Below, piece after piece: positions 43,828 to 52,699 of a stretch of 64,000 bases of DNA. The position numbers and the translations under genes are program-made. The notes beneath the pieces are model-generated. The model did no database searches, was not told where the DNA came from, and saw only the letters and a program-made list of their open reading frames with translations. Positions within the stretch are counted from its first letter, which is position 1. The number at the start of each line of letters is the position of its first letter. Origin of the DNA: Agrococcus sp. ARC_14 (GTDB lineage: Bacteria > Actinomycetota > Actinomycetes > Actinomycetales > Microbacteriaceae); assembly GCF_022436485.1 (NCBI RefSeq), contig NZ_JAKUDO010000001.1, positions 186,001 to 250,000 on the forward strand, given 5' to 3'.

Positions 43828-45114
43828 TCAGTCGAGCAGCAGCGCCGGCTCCTCCAGGATCGACGCCACATCGGCCACGAAGCGGCTGATCACATCGCCA
43901 TCGATCGCGCGATGGTCGAACGAGCCGCCGACGGTCGTCACCCAGCGCGGGCGCACCTCGCCATCCACCACCCACGGCTTCTGCCGGATCGTGCCGAGCG
44001 CGATGATGCCGGTCTCTCCCGCGTTCAGGATCGGCGTGCCGCTGTCCATGCCGAAGACGCCGATGTTCGTGATCGTGATCGTGCCGTGCTGCATGTCGGC
44101 CGGCTGCGTGCGGCCCTCGCGTGCCGTCGCGGTGAGCTCCTGCAGCGCCGTCGCGAGCTCGAGCAGCGACATGTCCTGCGCGTCCTTCACGTTGGGCACC
44201 AGCAAGCCGCGCGGCGTCGCCGCGGCGATGCCGAGGTTGACGTAGTGGTGCACGACGAGCTCGTCACCCGTGAACGTCGAGTTCACCTGCGGCGAGCGGC
44301 GGATGGCCCACAGGATCGCCTTCGCCATGATCAGCAGCGGCGAGACCTTCACGTCGGCGAACTCGCTCGAGGCCTTCAGCCGCTTGACGAACTCCATCGT
44401 GCGCGATGCATCCACATCCGTGAAGACCGACACGTGCGGCGCCGTGAACGCCGAGTCGACCATTCCCTGCGCGATCACCTTGCGCACGCCCTTCACCGGG
44501 ATCCGCTCCTCGCGGCCGCCCGCCCACGAGGGCGTCTCGAGGTTGCGGAACACGCTCGCCTGCTTGGCGGCCTGCACGACGTCGTCGCGCGTCACCTCGC
44601 CGGCGAGGCCCGAGCCGATCACGGCGGCGAGGTCGACGCCGAGGTCCTTCGCGAGCTTGCGGGTCGGGGGCTTCGCGATCACGGGCGATGCGGATGCCGC
44701 GGGCACCGATGCGGGCCTGACCGGCTGGGTGGGTGCCGGCACATCGCGCACGGTGCTCGGCTTGCGGCGGCGGGTCTCCGCACCCCCGCGCACGCCGTAG
44801 CCGACCAGCACGGCACCGCCATCCTCATCCTTCTCGACGGTGTCGGCGGTGTCCTGCGCGGTCTCCACCGCATCCGCATCTCCGCCCGAGACGCGGATGA
44901 TCGGCGAGCCGACCTCGACGGTCTGGCCCTCCTCGACCAGCAGCGCCTCGACCGTGCCCTCGAACGGGCTCGGCAGCTCGACGAGCGACTTGGCCGTCTC
45001 GACCTCCAGCAGCACGTCGTTGACGTGCACCGTGTCGCCGGGCTTGACGCGCCAGGTGACGATCTCGGCCTCAGTGAGGCCCTCGCCCGGGTCGGGCAGT
45101 CGGAACTCCTGCAT
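43828..45114 (-). CDS. bkdC: Dihydrolipoamide acyltransferase (E2) of a branched-chain/pyruvate dehydrogenase complex
   Basis: The 428-aa product has one lipoyl domain with the lipoylated Lys42 ([10 protein letters not shown]), a linker, a peripheral-subunit-binding domain ([17 protein letters not shown]), and the acyltransferase core ending with the catalytic [11 protein letters not shown]. It transfers the acyl group from E1 to CoA. It is the last gene of hisC-bkdA-bkdB-bkdC; substrate choice (2-oxoisovalerate versus pyruvate) is inferred from this operon, not from the E2 sequence itself. Confidence 0.9.
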   Translation of the reverse strand: MQEFRLPDPGEGLTEAEIVTWRVKPGDTVHVNDVLLEVETAKSLVELPSPFEGTVEALLVEEGQTVEVGSPIIRVSGGDADAVETAQDTADTVEKDEDGGAVLVGYGVRGGAETRRRKPSTVRDVPAPTQPVRPASVPAASASPVIAKPPTRKLAKDLGVDLAAVIGSGLAGEVTRDDVVQAAKQASVFRNLETPSWAGGREERIPVKGVRKVIAQGMVDSAFTAPHVSVFTDVDASRTMEFVKRLKASSEFADVKVSPLLIMAKAILWAIRRSPQVNSTFTGDELVVHHYVNLGIAAATPRGLLVPNVKDAQDMSLLELATALQELTATAREGRTQPADMQHGTITITNIGVFGMDSGTPILNAGETGIIALGTIRQKPWVVDGEVRPRWVTTVGGSFDHRAIDGDVISRFVADVASILEEPALLLD

Positions 45115-45132
45115 GGGGACTCCTTGCGTGGG

Positions 45133-46107
45133 TCAGTAGGCCATGGCGCGATCGACCGCATCGAGCACGCGATCGGCGTCAGGCAGGTAGATGTCTTCCA
45201 GCTGCGCGGGCGGGAAGGGGGTGTCGAAGCCCGACACCCGCAGCACCGGCGCCTCGAGCGAGTAGAAGGCGCGCTCCGCGATCGTCGCCGCGATCTCGGA
45301 GCCGACCGAGACGTGCCCCGGCGCCTCCTGCGCGACGACGACGCGGCCCGTGCGCCGGGCCGACTCGACCAGCGGCGCCCAGTCGATGGGCGAGAGCGAG
45401 CGGAGGTCGACGACCTCGCACGAGGTGCCCTCGCGCTCGGCGATCTGCGCCGCCTGCAGCAGCACGTGCACCATGGCGCCGTGACCGATGAGGGTCACGT
45501 CGGTGCCGGGATGCGCGATGACGGATGCATGCAGCTCGGTCGCGGGCGCGTCGAGCACCTCGCCCTTCGACCAGTACTTCGACTTCGGCTCCAGGAAGAC
45601 CACCGGGTCGTCGCTCTCGATCGCCTGCCGCAGCATCCAGTGCGCGTCGTTGGCGGTCGAAGGGCTCACCACCCGCAGGCCGGCGGTGTGCGCGAAGTAC
45701 GCCTCCGGGCTCTCCTGGTGGTGCTCGACCGCGCCGATGTGGCCGCCGTAGGGGATGCGGATGACGACCGGCATGCGCACGGCGCCGCGGTGCCGGGCGG
45801 TCATCTTCGCGAGCTGCGAGACGATCTGGTCGAACCCGGGATAGACGAAGCCGTCGAACTGGATCTCGATCACCGGACGATAGCCGCGCATCGCGAGGCC
45901 GATCGCGGTGCCGATGATGCCCGACTCCGCCAGCGGGGTATCGAGCACGCGGTCGCCGCCGAACTCGGCGTGCAGGCCATCGGTGACGCGGAAGACGCCG
46001 CCGAGCGGGCCGATGTCCTCGCCCATCAGCAGCACCTTCTCGTCGGCGCGCATGGCCTCGCGGAGCGCCGAGTTCAGCGCCTTGGCGATCGGCATGGTCG
46101 TGCTCAT
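45133..46107 (-). CDS. bkdB: 2-oxoacid dehydrogenase E1 beta subunit (branched-chain type)
   Basis: The 324-aa product has the E1-beta transketolase-like fold: LMGEDIGPLGGVFRVTDGL, DTPLAESGIIGTAIGLAMRG and QFDGFVYPGFDQIVSQLAK. The heterotetramer with E1 alpha binds thiamine diphosphate and decarboxylates branched 2-oxoacids. Its ATG overlaps the E1-alpha stop by 4 nt (ATGA). It lies 18 bp upstream of E2, whose start codon has its own ribosome site. Confidence 0.92.
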   Translation of the reverse strand: MSTTMPIAKALNSALREAMRADEKVLLMGEDIGPLGGVFRVTDGLHAEFGGDRVLDTPLAESGIIGTAIGLAMRGYRPVIEIQFDGFVYPGFDQIVSQLAKMTARHRGAVRMPVVIRIPYGGHIGAVEHHQESPEAYFAHTAGLRVVSPSTANDAHWMLRQAIESDDPVVFLEPKSKYWSKGEVLDAPATELHASVIAHPGTDVTLIGHGAMVHVLLQAAQIAEREGTSCEVVDLRSLSPIDWAPLVESARRTGRVVVAQEAPGHVSVGSEIAATIAERAFYSLEAPVLRVSGFDTPFPPAQLEDIYLPDADRVLDAVDRAMAY

Positions 46108-47240
46108 GCGTCGCCCCCGAACCCAGCCTCGAAGTCGGCGAGCGCGCGCTTCTGCTCGGTCATGAGCGGATGCGGCTCGCTGTAGACGAAGTCGAAGATG
46201 TCGTCGCTGGCAGCGGTGTCGGCAGCGAGCGTCGTGCGGCGCATGTCGCTCGCGAGGTCGGCGGCCTCCTGCGCCTGCTGCGCGAGCGCCGCATCGTCGA
46301 CGCCCCGCTCGCGCAGGTGCGCCGCGAGCCGGGCGATGGGGTCGCGGCGCCGCCACGACTCCTCCTCGTCGCTCGAGCGGTAGCGGGTGGGGTCGTCGCT
46401 CGTGGTGTGCGCGCCCATGCGGTAGGTGTCGGCTTCGATGTAGCCCGGGGATCCCTGCCTGGCCGCGTCGAGCATCCGCCTCGTCACCGCGAAGCTCGCG
46501 AGCGGGTCGTTGCCGTCGATCCAGGCCGCGTCGACGCCGAAGCCGCGAGCGCGCTCGTGCAGCGGGAAGCGGCTCTGCCGCGTCGACGGCACTGAGATCG
46601 CCCACTTGTTGTTCTGCACGAAGAAGACGATGGGCGCCTCATAGCTCGCCGCGAAGACGAGGCCCTCGCTCGCGTCGCCCTGGCTCGCCGCGCCATCGCC
46701 GTAGAAGGCCATCACGGCCTCGTCGATGCTCGCGTCTCCCGTGCCGGCCTTGCCGTCGAGGGTGATGCCCATGGCGTAGCCGGTCGAGTGCAGCGCGTGC
46801 GTGGCGATCACGAGCGAGTAGATGCGCATGCCGTGGGTCTCGAGCGGATTCCAGCCGCCGTGTCGGGCGCCGCGGAAGATGTCGATGATCTGGTTCATCG
46901 TGACGCCGCGGTGCAGCGCCAGCAGGTGCTCGCGGTAGGAGGGGAAGATCGTGTCCTGATCGCGCGCGGCCCACGCGGCCCCCACCTGCGCGCCCTCCTG
47001 ACCGAGCGACGGCACCCACAGCCCCAGCTTGCCCTGCCGCTGCAGGTGGCCCGCCTCGATGTCGAAGTGGCGCGTGCGCACCATCTCACCGTGCATCGCC
47101 AGGCGATCCTCGGTGCTCAGCTGCGCCGCGAGCTCACGCCACTCGGCGTTGGCGTCGGTCTCGACCAGCCGGCCGTCGGCGTCGAGCAGCCGGATGGGCT
47201 CGGTCGCCGCTGCGGGGTCGGTCACGGCCGCTGCCGTCAC
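46104..47240 (-). CDS. bkdA: 2-oxoacid dehydrogenase E1 alpha subunit (branched-chain type)
   Basis: The product has 378 aa. The thiamine diphosphate motif is GDGAASQGDASEG followed about 17 residues later by NN (VQNNKW), and the regulatory loop YRMGAHTTSDDPTRYR is typical of BCKDH E1-alpha. GTG at 47238-47240 overlaps the hisC stop (GTGA). Operon position between an aminotransferase gene and E1-beta suggests a valine/leucine/isoleucine degradation or branched-chain acyl-CoA supply role for anteiso/iso fatty acids. Confidence 0.92.
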   Translation of the reverse strand: MTAAAVTDPAAATEPIRLLDADGRLVETDANAEWRELAAQLSTEDRLAMHGEMVRTRHFDIEAGHLQRQGKLGLWVPSLGQEGAQVGAAWAARDQDTIFPSYREHLLALHRGVTMNQIIDIFRGARHGGWNPLETHGMRIYSLVIATHALHSTGYAMGITLDGKAGTGDASIDEAVMAFYGDGAASQGDASEGLVFAASYEAPIVFFVQNNKWAISVPSTRQSRFPLHERARGFGVDAAWIDGNDPLASFAVTRRMLDAARQGSPGYIEADTYRMGAHTTSDDPTRYRSSDEEESWRRRDPIARLAAHLRERGVDDAALAQQAQEAADLASDMRRTTLAADTAASDDIFDFVYSEPHPLMTEQKRALADFEAGFGGDA

Positions 47241-48295
47241 TGCAGCGCCTGGATCGCCGTGGCCGCGGCGAGGATGTGCTCGTCCGCCGCGGGTTCGCCC
47301 ACCGAGATGCGCGTGCCATCCGTGAACACCTTCGCCACGATGCGGTTGGCGTCGAGGATGTCGTGGATCGCGTCCTCCTGCCCGGGGCTCGACGGGATCC
47401 AGAAGAAGTTGCCGTAGGGCCTCGGCACGGCGACCCCTGCGTCGACGAGGCGCTGCCAGAGGGCGTCGCGCTGATCGGCGAGCGCCTCGATGCGGGCGAA
47501 GGTCTCGCCGACGTGCTCGAGCGCCGCGATCGCGGCCGCCGAGGCCAGCGCCGTCTGCGACAGCGGCACCCCCGCCATGTCGGCGCCTCGGAGCACGGCC
47601 GGATCGCCCACCGCGTAGCCGACGCGCAGGCCTGCGAGTCCATGCGCCTTGGAGAATGTGCGCAGCACGACGAGGTTGTCGTGCGCCCGCTGCAGCGCGA
47701 TGCCGTCGACGGTCTGCTCGCGCACGAACTCGATGTATGCCTCATCGAGCATGATCAGCACGTCGGCGGGGACACGGGCGATGAACGCATCCAGCGCTTC
47801 GCGATCGACGATCGTGCCCGTGGGGTTGTTCGGGCTGCAGACGATGACGGCGCGGGTGCGCTCGGTGATGGCGTCGGCCATCGCGTCGAGGTCGTGCGCG
47901 TGGTCAGCATCCACCGGCACCTCGATCGGCGTCGCGCCACCCATCCGCACGAACAGCGGGTAAGCGTCGAACGAGCGCCACGCATAGATCACCTCGTCGC
48001 CGGGACCCGCCACGGCGTGGATGAGCTGCTGCAGCAGCGAGGCCGAGCCATCGCCGATGAGGACGCGCTCGACGTCGACGCTGAGCTCCGCGGCGAGCGC
48101 CGCGCGCAGGTCTGGGGCACCGGGCCGCGGATAGCGGTTGACGCGCTCCGCCTCCCGCTTGACGGCCTCCACCACCGCCGGCAGCGGCGGGAAGGGGTTC
48201 TCGTTGCTGGAGAGCTTGTAGCCCCCCTGCGGCGCGGGCCGCCCCTGCTGGTAGGGCGGTACCGCCGCGATCTCGGGTCGAAGTCGCACAGTCAC
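47237..48295 (-). CDS. hisC: HisC-type aminotransferase (histidinol-phosphate or aromatic/branched-chain)
   Basis: The 352-aa fold-type I enzyme has SSNENPFPPLPAV, SPNNPTGTIVD, DEAYIEF and the PLP lysine in TFSKAHGLAGLR, with a C-terminal ISVGEPAADEHIL closing helix. It is annotated by family as histidinol-phosphate aminotransferase, yet its place at the head of the bkd operon makes an aromatic or branched-chain aminotransferase role possible. GTG is fixed by TAGCCT (minus, 48302-48307) 6 nt upstream. Divergent from a membrane protein gene. Confidence 0.85.
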   Translation of the reverse strand: MTVRLRPEIAAVPPYQQGRPAPQGGYKLSSNENPFPPLPAVVEAVKREAERVNRYPRPGAPDLRAALAAELSVDVERVLIGDGSASLLQQLIHAVAGPGDEVIYAWRSFDAYPLFVRMGGATPIEVPVDADHAHDLDAMADAITERTRAVIVCSPNNPTGTIVDREALDAFIARVPADVLIMLDEAYIEFVREQTVDGIALQRAHDNLVVLRTFSKAHGLAGLRVGYAVGDPAVLRGADMAGVPLSQTALASAAAIAALEHVGETFARIEALADQRDALWQRLVDAGVAVPRPYGNFFWIPSSPGQEDAIHDILDANRIVAKVFTDGTRISVGEPAADEHILAAATAIQALQ

Positions 48296-48301
48296 GGCCT
48301 C

Positions 48302-48307
48302 AGGCTA
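48302..48307 (-). promoter_or_regulatory. -10 hexamer TAGCCT of the hisC-bkd operon
   Basis: The minus-strand TAGCCT lies 6 nt from the GTG at 48295. Confidence 0.6.
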
Positions 48308-48341
48308 TTGCGACTCTCGGCTCGCTCGGGGATATGGGTGC

Positions 48342-48347
48342 GAGAAT
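48342..48347 (+). promoter_or_regulatory. -10 hexamer GAGAAT of holin-like gene
   Basis: GAGAAT lies 6 nt before the ATG at 48354. Confidence 0.45.
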
Positions 48348-48353
48348 CAGGGC

Positions 48354-48758
48354 ATGCGCTTCCTGCTCCGCGTCGTGTTCACCGCCATCGCGATCTGGCT
48401 CGTCACGCTCTTCATCGGTGGCATCCACATCGTGCCGGTCGGCGAGCAGTGGTGGCAGGTCGGCCTGACCACGCTCGGCGTCGCGCTCGTGTTCGCGCTG
48501 GTGAACGCGACGATCGGCAACCTGATCCGCGTCGTGGCGTTCCCGCTCTACATCCTCACGCTCGGCATCGTCGCGCTGTTCGTCAACGCCTTCCTGCTGA
48601 TGATCGTGCACTGGATCTCGGAGGCGGTCGGCTACGGCCTGCGGGTCGACGGCTTCTGGTGGGGCATGCTCGCGGCCGTCTGCATCGCCTTCCTCACCTG
48701 GCTCATCACGATCGTGACCCGACCGATCTTCGGCAAGGAGCGCCCGCGGGAAAGGTGA
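48354..48758 (+). CDS. YvlD-type phage holin family membrane protein
   Basis: The 134-aa protein has four hydrophobic segments with the characteristic ALVNATIGNLIRVVAFPLYILTLG in the second (N-x-I-x3-I-R-x5-P pattern) and short tails. Such chromosomal holin-like proteins are widespread in actinobacteria and are not evidence of a prophage; their role is unknown. Convergent with the hydrolase cassette, 9 bp between stops. Confidence 0.85.
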   Translation: MRFLLRVVFTAIAIWLVTLFIGGIHIVPVGEQWWQVGLTTLGVALVFALVNATIGNLIRVVAFPLYILTLGIVALFVNAFLLMIVHWISEAVGYGLRVDGFWWGMLAAVCIAFLTWLITIVTRPIFGKERPRER

Positions 48759-48767
48759 GCCCCACGC

Positions 48768-50372
48768 TCACCTCCGCCGCAGGTGCACGCTGACCCCAGC
48801 GGTGCCGACACCTCCGGCGGTCGCCGCCTCGAGCCGCGACCGGTAGTCCTGCAGGACGAAGTCGTCGACCGTCTCGAGCGTGTCGACGTACTCCAGACCC
48901 GAGTGCCGCGCGATCGGGCCGGTGCCGTGCCCTCCCGCGCTCTCGACCATGGTCGTGTGCACACCCTCGCCATCTGCCCAGCCGTCGAGCGGCGGCACCA
49001 CGTCGCCGTGATGCGCGATGCTGAAGACCGTCACGCCATCCGTGAGCGCTGCGGCGCGCACCGGCCCGCCGACGAGCAGCGCCGTCTCGACGTCGAACTC
49101 GGCTGACGCCACCACGTTCGCCACCGCCCCCGCGCCCTGCGAGAAGCCGAACATGTCGACCGCGTCGCCCGGTCGGATGCCGGCCTCGCGCATGGCCTCG
49201 GCGACCGCGGCGTCGGAGCCGTGCAGCTGCCCGTCCAGTCCGCTGACGTTGTCGAGCGAGCCGGCGTTCTCGAGGTTCGCGCGCATGTCGAGGCCGGAGG
49301 AGCCCGACGGCGCGATCGTCTGGGTGCCGCGCACGAACACCTGGTAGCGGGTGGACCCGTCCTCCATCTCGAACGCGTAGATCGTCACCTGCTCGTCCTG
49401 CTCGATGATGATGCGCATCGCCTCCGCGGGATCGGAGATCGGCTCGGCGGGCGGCGCCACCGGCCGTGAGAACACGGCCTGCACGCGACCCCCTCCGGTC
49501 AGCAGCCCCGCCCCTGCCGCTCCCGCGAGCGTGACCAGGCCGAACACCTCGTCGTCGCCCACCGCCGCCTCCAGCTCTCGCGCCATCGGCGCCGGGATCC
49601 CGAGCATCCCTGCGAGGGCCTCGTCGGTCGACTCGACCGCGAGCGCCAGCGCGCTCGCGAACACCGGGTTGGCCATCAGCACCTCGCCCGCGCGCTCCCA
49701 GAATCCGGAGGTCTGCTGCAGGAAGGCCTCGATCGAGACGCCCGCCGCCTGTGCCTGCGCGGTGATCCGCGCGAGCAGCGGCGGGTGCATGAGCACCAGC
49801 CTGGCCGCCAGCGGCACGGCGACGAGCCCGATGGCGATCGCCCAGGGTGCGGCCGCGAATGCCGCGGCGCGCACGGCGGCGCCGAGCGCGGAGGCGCCGC
49901 CGCCCGCGACCTCCTCGATCAGGTGCCGCACCGCATCCGACGCCCACTCGTAGCAGCGGCCTGCCAGCAGCGTGTCGTCGTGCAGCCGGCCGAGATCATC
50001 GGCCAGCTGCTGCGCGGTCGCCGCACACTCGTCGAGCCAGTCCCCGCAGCGGCGCAGGTCGCCTGCCAGCACCCCGGGCGCCGCCGACACGCGCAGGTCT
50101 GGGGCGGAGCGCAGCGCCTGCACGGCACCCTGCGCCCGCCACTGCGCGTCACGCAGCTGTGCGCAGGCGATGCCGGTGACCGATGGATCCCACGCGCGCA
50201 GCTTGCCTCCTCTGCTGCCGCCAGCGGCCGCGAACGTGCCGCCGCTGCCGACGAACCCGCTCCCGTGCCCTCCGAAGGCACCGCCGCCGCCGGCAGCGCT
50301 CCCGCCGCCGAACGAGCCGCCGCCGGCGCCCCAGCCGCCGAACGAGCCCCCGGCGCCGCCCCAGCCGCTCAT
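48768..50372 (-). CDS. T7SS-linked alpha/beta hydrolase with Gly-rich N-terminus and membrane segment
   Basis: The product has 534 aa. Residues 1-60 are a Gly/Ser-rich low-complexity region. Residues ~70-140 form a helical WXG-like domain (LRDAQWRAQGAVQALRS ... CGDWLDECAATAQQL). A hydrophobic stretch lies at ~150-195 (AAAPWAIAIGLVAVPLAARLVL). The C-terminal ~260 residues are an alpha/beta hydrolase with nucleophile elbow GFSQG in VDMFGFSQGAGAV and a late catalytic His (VHTTMVESAGGHG). It resembles lipase-like proteins encoded next to WXG genes in Microbacteriaceae. Substrate unknown. Start overlaps the stop of the small WXG gene (ATGA). Confidence 0.82.
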   Translation of the reverse strand: MSGWGGAGGSFGGWGAGGGSFGGGSAAGGGGAFGGHGSGFVGSGGTFAAAGGSRGGKLRAWDPSVTGIACAQLRDAQWRAQGAVQALRSAPDLRVSAAPGVLAGDLRRCGDWLDECAATAQQLADDLGRLHDDTLLAGRCYEWASDAVRHLIEEVAGGGASALGAAVRAAAFAAAPWAIAIGLVAVPLAARLVLMHPPLLARITAQAQAAGVSIEAFLQQTSGFWERAGEVLMANPVFASALALAVESTDEALAGMLGIPAPMARELEAAVGDDEVFGLVTLAGAAGAGLLTGGGRVQAVFSRPVAPPAEPISDPAEAMRIIIEQDEQVTIYAFEMEDGSTRYQVFVRGTQTIAPSGSSGLDMRANLENAGSLDNVSGLDGQLHGSDAAVAEAMREAGIRPGDAVDMFGFSQGAGAVANVVASAEFDVETALLVGGPVRAAALTDGVTVFSIAHHGDVVPPLDGWADGEGVHTTMVESAGGHGTGPIARHSGLEYVDTLETVDDFVLQDYRSRLEAATAGGVGTAGVSVHLRRR

Positions 50373-50647
50373 ATCGCGCCCTCGATCGCGAGCCGCAGCC
50401 GATGCAGCTCCTCGACCTGACCGCGCAGCTGCGCCTGCACGCTCGCTCCGCGCGCGTCGAAGGCGTCGCGCGCGGGGCCGAGCCACGCCTCCTGGCCGCG
50501 CAGCACCGCCAGCTCGGCGGCCTCCTCGAGCATCGCGGCCGCCCGCCGCGCCGCCCAGATCGCCTCCTGCGCCTCGCCCACGGCGCTCGCCCTGGCCTGC
50601 GCCGCGCGCGCCAGCGCGGCCGCAGCCGCCGCATCCGTCGTCGTCAT
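50369..50647 (-). CDS. Small WXG100-like protein
   Basis: The 92-aa product is all helical: Ala-rich first helix, a WLG turn in EAWLGPARDAFDAR (the W-x-G signature at about residues 52-54), and an amphipathic second helix ending LRLAIEGAI. It is translationally coupled to the hydrolase gene downstream. It likely pairs with the hydrolase N-terminal helical domain for T7SS export (inference). Confidence 0.8.
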   Translation of the reverse strand: MTTTDAAAAAALARAAQARASAVGEAQEAIWAARRAAAMLEEAAELAVLRGQEAWLGPARDAFDARGASVQAQLRGQVEELHRLRLAIEGAI

Positions 50648-50771
50648 GTCCGCCACCTCCGAGCGCACGGTGACACCACGCCGCGCTCGCCCGCTCGAGC
50701 ATCCGGCCGAGCTGTGGAGAGCGCGGCGCGCTGCATTCGACCCCGCAGCACCGATGGGGCTCCAGGTTTGC

Positions 50772-50777
50772 CAGAAT
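50772..50777 (+). promoter_or_regulatory. -10 hexamer CAGAAT of protein tyrosine phosphatase gene
   Basis: CAGAAT lies 6 nt before the GTG at 50784. Confidence 0.5.
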
Positions 50778-50783
50778 GGAGCC

Positions 50784-51296
50784 GTGACCATCGACCGGGA
50801 GTTCGCCGATGCGACGCGCTTCCGCGTCTGCTTCGTCTGCACCGGCAACATCTGCCGATCCCCGATGGCTGCCACCGTGTTCGAGCACCTCGCCAAGAAG
50901 CACGGTGTCGCCGGCCGCCTGCTGGTGGCGAGCGCCGGCATCAGCGAGTACCACGTGGGCGAGACCGCCGACCCGCGCACCCTCGCCGCGCTCACCGACG
51001 CCGGCTACGACGCCGTCGCGCATCGCGCCAAGCAGTTCAAGGCGAAGTGGCTCGACTCGTTCGACCTCGTGATCGCCTTCGATCGCGGGCAGGAGCGCGC
51101 GCTCCGCTCGCTGGCGCGCAACGACGAGCAGCACTCCAAGATCCGCCTGCTGCTCTCGTTCGACCCGGATGCCACCGTCCAGGACGTGCCAGATCCCTAC
51201 TACTCGGAGGACGCCTTCTTCGGCACCGTCCTGCACCAGATCGAGACCGCCGTCGGCAGGCTGTTCCGCCAGATCCAGCCCGCCATGCGCCCCTGA
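50784..51296 (+). CDS. Low-molecular-weight protein tyrosine phosphatase
   Basis: The 170-aa product has the P-loop C19-T-G-N-I-C-R25-S (C-x5-R-S) and the distal acid Asp in VQDVPDPYYSED. It dephosphorylates phosphotyrosine or small phosphoesters in the cytoplasm. GTG start, 6 nt after CAGAAT. It is followed after 9 bp by purB in the same direction, so both probably sit in one transcript; purB has its own ribosome site. Confidence 0.93.
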   Translation: MTIDREFADATRFRVCFVCTGNICRSPMAATVFEHLAKKHGVAGRLLVASAGISEYHVGETADPRTLAALTDAGYDAVAHRAKQFKAKWLDSFDLVIAFDRGQERALRSLARNDEQHSKIRLLLSFDPDATVQDVPDPYYSEDAFFGTVLHQIETAVGRLFRQIQPAMRP

Positions 51297-51305
51297 AGGA
51301 GCCCC

Positions 51306-52685
51306 ATGCCCCTGCCCATCCAGCCCCTCTCCCCCCTCGATGGCCGCTACCAGCGGCAGACGTCTGCGCTCGCCGAGCACCTCTCTGAGGCGGGCCTGAA
51401 CCGCGCGCGGGTGCACGTCGAGGTCGAGTGGCTGCTCTGGGTGGCCGAGCGCGGCCTGTTCGGCGCGACCCCGGTCGAGACGCATGATGCGGATGCGCTG
51501 CGGCACTGGGCGAAGGAGTTCGGCCAGGAGCAGATCGACTGGCTCGCCGAGAAGGAGGCCGTCACCCGGCATGACGTGAAGGCCGTCGAGTACCTCGTGC
51601 GCGACCGGCTCGAGCAGCTGGGCCTCGAGCGCCTCTCGGAGGCCGTGCACATCGCCTGCACGAGCGAGGACATCAACAACCTCTCCTACGCCCTCACGAT
51701 CCGGGCAGCGGTCGCCGAGGTCTGGATGCCCGCCTTCCGCGGCATCATCGACCGCCTGCGCGAGCTCGCGCTCGAGCAGCGCGAGCGCCCCATGCTCTCC
51801 CTCACGCACGGCCAGCCGGCGACCCCCACGACGCTCGGCAAGGAGCTCGCGGTGGTCGCATGGCGGCTCGAGCGGCAGGCGACGCGCATCGAGGCCGTGG
51901 AGGTGCTCGGCAAGTTCTCGGGCGCCACCGGCACCTTCTCGGCCCACGTCGTGGCCGAGCCCGACGCCGACTGGCCGGCCACCGCATCCGCCTTCGTCGA
52001 GCACCTGGGCCTCACCTGGAACCCGCTCACCACCCAGATCGAGTCGCACGACTGGCAGGCAGAGCTCTTCGGCGCGATCTCGCACGCCGGCCGCATCCTG
52101 CACAACCTGGCGACCGATGTGTGGACGTACATCATGCTCGGCACGTTCACGCAGATCCCGGTCGCAGGCGCCACGGGCTCGTCGACCATGCCGCACAAGA
52201 TCAACCCGATCCGCTTCGAGAACGCGGAGGCCAACCTCGAGATCGCCTCGGCGCTGCTCGAGTCGCTGTCGGCGACCCTCGTCACCAGCCGCCTGCAGCG
52301 CGACCTGACCGACTCGTCGACGCAGCGCAACATCGGCGTCGCACTCGGCCACTCCCTGCTGGCGCTCGACAACCTGACGCGCGGCCTGAGCGAGATCGCG
52401 GTCTCGGATGCGTCCCTCGACGCCGCGCTGGAGGACAACTGGGAGGTGCTGGCCGAGGCGATCCAGACGGTGATCCGCGCAGAGGTGCTGGCCGGCAGCT
52501 CGTCGATCGCCGACCCCTACGCGCAGCTCAAGGAGCTCACGCGCGGGCAGCGCGTCGGGCAGGAGCAGCTCGTCGCCTTCGTCGACGGACTCGACATCTC
52601 GGATGCGGCCAAGGAGCGCCTGCGTCGTCTCACGCCCGGTGCGTACACGGGCGTGGCGAGCGCGCTGGTCGACCGCCTGCCGTAG
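51306..52685 (+). CDS. purB: Adenylosuccinate lyase
   Basis: The 459-aa product has all fumarase/aspartase-superfamily motifs: PLDGRYQ at the start, HGQPATPTTLGKE, and the signature GSSTMPHKINPIRFEN that contains the catalytic Ser loop. It cleaves adenylosuccinate and SAICAR in purine synthesis. It follows the LMW phosphatase gene by 9 bp with CTGAAGGAGCCCC as ribosome site. The next gene starts 15 bp after its stop. Confidence 0.96.
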   Translation: MPLPIQPLSPLDGRYQRQTSALAEHLSEAGLNRARVHVEVEWLLWVAERGLFGATPVETHDADALRHWAKEFGQEQIDWLAEKEAVTRHDVKAVEYLVRDRLEQLGLERLSEAVHIACTSEDINNLSYALTIRAAVAEVWMPAFRGIIDRLRELALEQRERPMLSLTHGQPATPTTLGKELAVVAWRLERQATRIEAVEVLGKFSGATGTFSAHVVAEPDADWPATASAFVEHLGLTWNPLTTQIESHDWQAELFGAISHAGRILHNLATDVWTYIMLGTFTQIPVAGATGSSTMPHKINPIRFENAEANLEIASALLESLSATLVTSRLQRDLTDSSTQRNIGVALGHSLLALDNLTRGLSEIAVSDASLDAALEDNWEVLAEAIQTVIRAEVLAGSSSIADPYAQLKELTRGQRVGQEQLVAFVDGLDISDAAKERLRRLTPGAYTGVASALVDRLP

Positions 52686-52699
52686 GAAGCGCCGCAGCG

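Noticed and set aside
48354..48758. Prophage signal from the holin-like gene
   Set aside because: No other phage genes are nearby; YvlD-type holin-like proteins are common chromosomal membrane proteins in actinobacteria.
50750..50765. CGATGGGGCTCC near 50752, a half-match to the shared palindrome upstream of the phosphatase gene
   Set aside because: Only the left arm matches; the right arm CTGCCC is missing and the gene downstream is unrelated to T7SS. Likely chance.
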